Shown: positions 58,801 through 64,000 of the stretch, in pieces
Layout of the letters: each line of letters starts with the position of its first letter
Numbering within the stretch: position 1 is the stretch's first letter
Assembly: GCA_964036665.1 (NCBI GenBank)
Contig: OZ038527.1
Coordinates: 1,984,001 to 2,048,000 of the forward strand
Origin: Gordius sp. MW1
Lineage: Eukaryota; Nematomorpha; Gordioida; Gordea; Gordiidae
Direction of reading: 5' to 3'
DNA: 64,000 nt
Program-made: the position numbers and the translations under genes
Notes under the pieces: generated by a model
The model's input: only the letters and a program-made list of their open reading frames with translations
Databases searched by the model: none
Told to the model about the DNA's origin: nothing

Positions 58801-60471
58801 TAAATTTTTTGAAATTTTATAGATTGTTTTAAACAGAATAAAAGACTTCTTTGTCTACTACTTCTAAATTATTCCGGGCCGGGCCTATAATTCATGAATT
58901 AAGCCCGGCCCGGAATTATAAAGCCTCAAAATTTAGGGCCCGGGCTTTTCCGTGCAGTTCTGTAGCCACCATCTTAGTGACATATGTTAACAAAATTAAG
59001 TCCATGGGCGAAGCTAGCATTGGAATTAGAGTGGGACAATAATGATTTAGGAAGGGGCAAAATGTAAATTTTTTCAAATTTTTGTCATAATTAAATAAAT
59101 TTTTAAATTTAGAAAGGGGCGGCCGCCGCCCCCCCCCCCCCCCCACGCCTCTTCCCCCTTGGCTATAAACCTTTGATGAATTCTAAAATTAGCTTCAAAA
59201 ATTTATATTGTGCTACACCTAACAAGTGCCCCCACTTAAGTTTGATTAAAAAATTAAAACTACATTCTAATTAATTAAAATTGTGTATAGCATCCAGTTA
59301 ACTTATTGTTGTATCTCAGTTAATATGGCTGCCTAGGTGCTAAATTCATTTCAATTCAAAACAGCTGTGTTCAGTCTGGCATTATTAATTTATTATTAAC
59401 TATTAACATGGGCGTAGCTAAGGGGAGGGGGCAGGGAAAGGCGGCTGCCCCCCTCTTAATCCAAAAATTTGTAAAAAAATTTTAAAATATGGTTAAAATT
59501 TCGAAAAATGATTATTTTGCCCCTTCCTAAATCATTAATGCACCCCTCGAATCCCCATTCTGGCTACGCCCATGGTAATGTTGTAAAAACGGCTGGGTTT
59601 TGTTGTGTCAAACTTAGGCTTAACCAAGACTAACGGTCGACCATGGTCTGTTTTTCAAATTGCGACTATGCCTAGAGGTAGACTAAAAATACAGACCAAA
59701 AAATCTTTGTTCTTAAGTCTACTAAAACTAAGGGTCGACCATACAAAACCCAGCCGTTTTATAGCACTAGCCCATGGGTATAATCCTAAAAATGATTCGC
59801 CAAAGTTAAGAAGAGTGCCATGCTTTACGGTTATTTTTGGCGATGAAATCGTGTTTTAAAATCATTTGCTAGATATTAATTTTCATTCTCCATCATTCGA
59901 TTTAATCGAAAGTTTTATATTTTTCCATAATAATAAATAAAAAACTTATTGCGTAGTTATAATTATAAAAATAATGCTAAAGAAGTGAAATCAAACACGA
60001 TAAATTTTTATTTGGCAGCGCAAAACCCTGACGACGACGGATGGTGGCGACCATAATTACAAATCGGTTCATCAAAATCGTTTGGCCGCCGCTCCTTCCG
60101 CGCATAGTTCTTCCGCCAATTTCTTGCTCGTCACACCGGTTAACACGGCCTCGCCCCGCCGGCCCCCCACATCCGACGACGAAGACGACGATTACCCCCC
60201 GCGGGACACCACCCCTCCGGACGGTCACGTGTCAACGGGCGGTACCCCGGGGGGAGGAGTGGGGCAGGGGGCAGAACCGCGCTATTGCCTGTGCGATCGC
60301 GTTTCCTTCGGCGAAATGATCGCTTGCGATAACGAACGCTGTCCCCTGGAATGGTTTCATTTCGCCTGCGTCGGCCTGACCGGTGGGAAACCGAAAGGGC
60401 GGTGGTATTGCCCCCGATGTCGTCGCGACCCCGGAGGGAAATCTTGTAAATACCCTCCCACCCCCCGGTAA
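55808..60471 (+). CDS. ING-family PHD-finger protein, five exons
   Basis: Exons 55808-55943, 55982-56188, 56378-56744, 57063-57309 and 60019-60471 join in phase with GT-AG borders to give 469 aa. Residues about 5-115 match the ING N-terminal helical domain ([20 protein letters not shown]), which dimerises and joins histone acetyltransferase or deacetylase complexes. The middle is Pro/Ser-rich, followed by a basic stretch GKRRRRKRK (about 313-321) that should act as nuclear localisation signal. The C-terminal PHD finger has C409, C411, C422, C428, H433, C436, C450 and C453, with GEMIACDN and W431 as in ING readers of histone H3 trimethyl-Lys4. At 469 aa it is longer than human ING1-5 (about 240-420). 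Intron 1 is only 38 bases; intron 4 is 2.7 kb and full of transposons. The start is the first ATG before the ING domain. Confidence 0.92.
57372..58964. mobile_element. GC-rich-ended hAT-like element, 1.6 kb, non-coding
   Basis: Begins TAGAGACCTGCAAAATCG and ends CCGTGCAGTTCTGTA; inverted, the ends agree at most positions. Subterminal words GGCCCGGCCCGG (57440-57465) and GGGCCGGGCC (58870-58945) lie at both ends. It sits in ING intron 4. A TSD was not confirmed. Inside is one composite-repeat end (TTAATTGCTATGCAATTTAT, 57908) and two copies of TCTCAAGGGCACGTTCCTTT (58177 and 58228). No transposase is seen. Confidence 0.65.
59003..59170. mobile_element. CATGGGCGTAGCC-family MITE
   Basis: Begins CATGGGCGAAGCTAGCATTG, has AAAGGGGCGGCCGCCGCC and a 15-base C run, and ends TTGGCTATAAAC. 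It is in reverse orientation relative to its neighbour at 59407. It lies in ING intron 4. Confidence 0.65.
59407..59574. mobile_element. CATGGGCGTAGCC-family MITE
   Basis: Ends CATGGGCGTAGCTAAGG and TGGCTACGCCCATG. A second MITE (59576-59769) inserted at its very end and duplicated GCCCATGG from it. Confidence 0.75.
59576..59769. mobile_element. TAGTGTTGTAAAAACGG-family MITE, 194 bases, perfect 8-base TSD
   Basis: Flanks read GCCCATGG (59568-59575 and 59770-59777). It begins TAATGTTGTAAAAACGGCTG and ends AGCCGTTTTATAGCACTA. The TSD is made of the end of the host MITE, which fixes the order of insertion. It lies in ING intron 4. Confidence 0.9.
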
Positions 60472-60889
60472 TCGCCTACCGTCAGACTATTCGCCCCCGC
60501 CCACCTCAATTTATGGTCTCTGCCTCTGGGGATTTATTTCCCGTCGCTCGCTACCACGAATGTTTTTTACGCGTTTTTGTCGTTTGGTTTTTTAAAAGTT
60601 TGATTTGATGTGGAAATGTGTATTTAACTTATTCTTAGTCTGTCACTCCGTAATACTATTTTTGAAAGAAAACCCATTATATGTTTTAGGAACAATTGTC
60701 GCTATTTATTTTAGTAGTTGTATTAATTGTCCTAATATGACCAATCGATTTCAAATAGCGAATTTTGTCTAATTACTCTAACCAACTTCAAGACGGTAAA
60801 AATGATAGCTTCATTTGTAGGCATTTGTTTTTAAATATTTATCTAGGGTCCTTTTTAAATGATAATATCCTCCCCATTAAAATATCTAT
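60472..60889. other. ING 3' untranslated region and spacer
   Basis: No exon follows the ING stop codon. The sequence stays moderately GC-rich until about 60590, then becomes AT-rich. Confidence 0.45.
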
Positions 60890-61650
60890 TTTTCGCTCAA
60901 ATTTGCCATGGCTTGGCTTATACCACAGCTAACACTGTTATATTTTTACCCTATACAGTTGTTTGTCACAATTGGAAGTCAGCTAGTTATATTTCCACGT
61001 ATGCCTGCCCTAGTTTTGCTTTAGCTCATACCTTATAAAGTCCCTATCTATTTTATGTTTCCATACTAGATTAGGTCTCCCTCTCTTTCGCTTACCTTCG
61101 ACTTGCACCCTCTCGATACAATTTTCCAGGTGACTGCCCCCCCCCTCCAGATGGCCATACCATCTTAATCCTCTTACAACCAACTTTCTTTGAATTGAAA
61201 TACATTTAGTTTATCCCTTATGTCTTGATTCCTTATATGGTCCGATTGGCATATTCCTAAGATCCATCTTAACATTTGCCATCTCCATTGTAGCCAAGCT
61301 TCGTTCTTCTTTTGCCTTAATTGCTCCTGTCTCAACTTCATACATTATTGCGTGCACAATAACGATGTTTTATTATTGTCCTTTCAATTTGGACCTACAT
61401 TTAGACTGATGTCTTTTGATGTACCCTATCTTAACACTTTGGGTACACCTTTGAAACCCATATCAACTAGCTTGGCACTTAATCGAAAGCTTTCTCAAGA
61501 TCGATGAAACACATATGAAGAGGCTTTTGTTTTTCCTTATATAATTCCCTAAGTCGCCTGAGTCTATGTATTGCATATGAAGCTTACTCTTTCCAAGCAT
61601 AAACCCAATTTGTTGTTCATCTATTGTGTTTTTTCTTCAAAGTCTAGTTT
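60890..61650 (-). pseudogene. Heavily decayed LINE reverse-transcriptase remnant
   Basis: The minus strand reads, with stops and shifts, FIDLEKAFD, then LVDMGFKGVPKVLR, LRQEQLRQKKNEAWLQWRWQ, RNMPIGPYKE and, near the left end, MVWPSGG..SPGKLYREGAS. FIDLEKAFD is the conserved reverse-transcriptase palm segment of LINEs and the later pieces follow in the expected order. It differs from the family at 15, 31 and 35 kb and from the copy at 63 kb. Confidence 0.65.
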
Positions 61651-62485
61651 CTATGACCTTTTCCCACACCTTTATTGCATAACTAGGCAATAGTTATTAA
61701 TTTTTCTATATTTTATAGATTAGTATAACATTTTTTCCCCTCTATTCATCAACCATCATCTCACTTGCATTTTGTTATATAGCTTTGCAAGTACATGTGC
61801 TCCTGAAGTCCCTAGCATTTTAAAACCTCCCATATATTATCAGGTCTACCATGTACCATGCAATGAGATTAAAGCTATGAATTTATTTATAAATCTAATT
61901 TATTAAACTAAAATTTAACCATTTAATTTCCAATATTGACATTTAAAAAAGCCATAATTACTGTTTTAAGCATCAACAACTACCATATAAATAATAAAAA
62001 AGCTACAAACAATTTGCCAGTTTTCTTGTTACACCATGAACAACAATCAGAAAACAATATTGTATGATTGCATCTTAAGACACCCAGTAATCTAAAAAAA
62101 ATTTATTTGTTAGTTCTCCCTTTTCAAGTTTTATATAAATGAGTGCATTGTATAAATTGAATTTGAACCTATTTTAAAAATTTATTTCTATTGTTTTGCA
62201 TATCAGCTTCAAAAATTTGTATTTTGGTGATCATGCTATATTATTAAGATAAGAAGAAAGCCATTCTAATTATTTCCATGTATTTGATAATTTCAGATTA
62301 AATTATTTAAAAATGACAGATTATATTGTATTTTATTATTACTAAGTTAACTTGAAAAATTTAATATGATTTATAAAAGTTCTGAATTACCTTGTTTATT
62401 AAATTATAAAAACAAATTCCTTATATTTTTACAAAATATATATATATTTAATATTTTCTGTGAAATAATGTTATAAAATCTTATA
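61651..62485. other. AT-rich spacer, no gene seen
   Basis: No exon or repeat end recognised. The right part should hold the 3' untranslated region of the minus-strand HYPK gene. Confidence 0.4.
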
Positions 62486-62869
62486 TCAAACATAGTTATC
62501 AATTAGATATGTAAGGGCCTGAGATAAATCACCTTGATGCTCTCTTAAAATTTTCTCAGCTTTAATCTTTGTAAGCTCTAATTCGTCAATCTAGTAAGTT
62601 AAAAACAATCATAGAAATAATTTTACTAAAAATTGAATATCTTCTTGTTTTATAGAGACAGATTTGTTTAACTTTTGTCCACCAGTGGAGGAACGATTTA
62701 TTATATTAGCAGCCTGTTTTTTTATTTTAAATGGATATAATCATTACCTTACATTTTGTATACTCTGATTAGAAATTTCGATATCTTCGCGATAATCAGT
62801 TACTTTTTCAAGATCTGCTTCTCCTTGGTCATATTTTTTAATTTTTTGGGCGTTTTCTTCTGCGTTCAT
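62486..62869 (-). CDS. HYPK: HYPK homologue (Huntingtin-interacting protein K), three exons
   Basis: Minus-strand exons 62869-62753, 62713-62627 and 62590-62486 join in phase 0 with GT-AG borders and encode 102 aa. The N-terminus has an acidic stretch with ADLEKVTDYREDIEI, closely matching the HYPK signature. A KLNKSVSIKQEDIQFL segment follows, then a C-terminal UBA-like three-helix domain (IDELELTKIKAEKILREHQG..QALTYLIDNYV), as in the NAC-alpha/HYPK family. HYPK is known to bind the N-terminal acetyltransferase NatA at the ribosome and to have chaperone activity. The protein is somewhat shorter than human HYPK (129 aa). The introns are 39 and 36 bases. Individual exons are too short to stand out as open reading frames, and I identified the gene from joined exons. 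Confidence 0.92.
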
Positions 62870-63121
62870 CTTTACACTATGAATTTTATCAAAATGTCAT
62901 ATGTATGTATGTATGATTGCCGCGAAGACGCCCAAGAGCTTAGTAAGTGCAATCTAAGGTTGGGCCCCTTCTCACGCCAAATGGCGCATAAGGCCACGTT
63001 GGTGACAACGTGTGTAATGTTCCTGTAACAAATTTGATTAATATGCAGTGTAATTATGGCATGGTTATATGTAATACCCTAATCCATAAGAATTAAAGAG
63101 AACATTCTGGGAGAGCGATTA
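62870..63121. other. HYPK 5' flank and LINE 3' region
   Basis: The left part is upstream of HYPK; a short ATGTATGTATGTATG run lies at about 62900. The right part follows the LINE stop codon and is probably its 3' untranslated region. Confidence 0.4.
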
Positions 63122-63997
63122 TTACGAATGAGATGTACGCGCCCTTGTAGTTGAAAGACAAGATAGTTGGTTTTTTGAGAACTCTATCCATAATTTCCTA
63201 TCTTGCATTATTGTCAACATTGAATCCCAGTCCTGACCCAATAGTTGGATTTCACGAAAAGTCTTATGAAGCCAACTGCCGTTGCACTTCAAGCCTCTTA
63301 GTGAAGGAGGACACCAGAACAGGGAAGACAGGCAATAGTTTGTCCCCTTCCTCCGGGCCTGATGCGCTAAAAAATTCCACTTCCTTGTTAACATAATATT
63401 TTTAACTGGAAGGATCTTGCAACGCATCCACAGATTTTCGTTTGTTATCGTTGCCGGATAAAAGATTCGACATACAATTCGTAGCATTTTGTTTATGTTA
63501 ATTTGGAGTTTTTTTATGCCGGGGGCACGCAACGACCAAGATTCACACCCATAAAGAAGTGTTGGTAGAATCATAACTTTAAAGATCCTCAGGCGGGTGT
63601 TAAGGACCAGTTGGCGCGAGCGCCAGATTGCCGAACAAGAGTAAAATTTTTCAAGAGTTCGTCGGAGCTTTAAATCTAAGTCTTCGTCAGCATAAGAATC
63701 CTCTGTTAGTTCTACTCCTAAATACTTTACTCTGTGGGATGCTTGTATTGGGTTATTTTCTATTATTAACTCCTCCTCTGATTGATTATTTATTACAAGC
63801 ATAGAGCACTTACTAGCATTTATAAACAACCCTGCTTGTTTCGCCTGAGTAGCAAATCTATCAACCATCGATTGAGCCTGTGATACAGACGAAGCGATAA
63901 GGCATATATCATCCGCAAAAAGTAGTGATGATATGTTGGTACCGTTTACATTGATGCCATCGTAGCCAAGTATAGACCGCTTTACGATCAAGTCCAT
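63122..63997 (-). CDS. LINE reverse transcriptase, 3' part, runs off the window
   Basis: A 290-aa open frame continues past the right edge, so the protein is incomplete at its N-terminus. It holds the reverse-transcriptase catalytic motif FADD in SSLLFADDICLIAS, then the thumb region and LPTLLYGCESWSL, a typical stretch downstream of the palm in non-LTR retrotransposons. It ends with a short tail (DRKLWIEFSKNQLS) and no RNase H domain. No stop or frameshift interrupts the visible part. This copy is much better preserved than the other LINE remnants here and belongs to a different family from those with the WDFT tail. Confidence 0.88.
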   Translation of the reverse strand: MDLIVKRSILGYDGINVNGTNISSLLFADDICLIASSVSQAQSMVDRFATQAKQAGLFINASKCSMLVINNQSEEELIIENNPIQASHRVKYLGVELTEDSYADEDLDLKLRRTLEKFYSCSAIWRSRQLVLNTRLRIFKVMILPTLLYGCESWSLRAPGIKKLQININKMLRIVCRIFYPATITNENLWMRCKILPVKNIMLTRKWNFLAHQARRKGTNYCLSSLFWCPPSLRGLKCNGSWLHKTFREIQLLGQDWDSMLTIMQDRKLWIEFSKNQLSCLSTTRARTSHS

Positions 63998-64000
63998 CGC

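Overview
The window is AT-rich nuclear DNA from an animal, most likely an invertebrate. Five spliced or receptor-type genes can be read: a rhodopsin-family GPCR, a five-finger C2H2 zinc-finger protein, an NHA/SLC9B-type sodium/proton antiporter, an ING-family PHD protein and a HYPK homologue. Introns range from 36-39 bases (HYPK, ING) to several kilobases filled with transposons. The phylum cannot be fixed from the sequence alone. The LINE tails resemble elements I know from cnidarians, molluscs, flatworms and arthropods.

Layout. 1-8.9 kb is repeats: two inverted copies of a 1.58 kb element, a composite repeat with CCAATGG/CCATTGG hairpins, and two small terminal-inverted-repeat (TIR) elements. 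9.1-10.4 kb is the GPCR, whose frame breaks once in the third intracellular loop. 11.3-13.1 kb is a long-TIR element with a perfect 9-base target-site duplication (TSD), as Mutator-like elements make. 13.7-21.9 kb is the zinc-finger gene (minus strand, five exons). Its introns hold a 5'-truncated LINE with a perfect 26-base TSD, a 691-base MITE with a perfect 8-base TSD and an 844-base palindrome. 22-35 kb has no gene I can recognise; it holds MITEs, retroelement fragments and a second composite repeat. 35.5-37.4 kb is a non-autonomous LTR retrotransposon sitting in a LINE fragment, followed at 37.5-40.2 kb by a complete hAT transposon with an intact 646-aa transposase and a perfect 8-base TSD. 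40.6-47.3 kb is the antiporter (ten exons found, 5' end missing), with MITEs in four introns. 47-55.6 kb holds a decayed Ty3/gypsy copy, an integrase fragment and a miniature LTR element. 55.8-60.5 kb is the ING gene, 60.9-61.65 kb a decayed LINE, 62.5-62.9 kb HYPK, and from 63.1 kb to the edge the 3' part of a LINE open reading frame.

The genes look like ordinary neighbours, not a pathway. What stands out is mobile-element activity. At least five TIR families are dated by recognisable TSDs, there are nested insertions, and one LINE landed a few bases from a splice acceptor. The antiporter also lacks one of the two membrane aspartates that its family uses for ion exchange.
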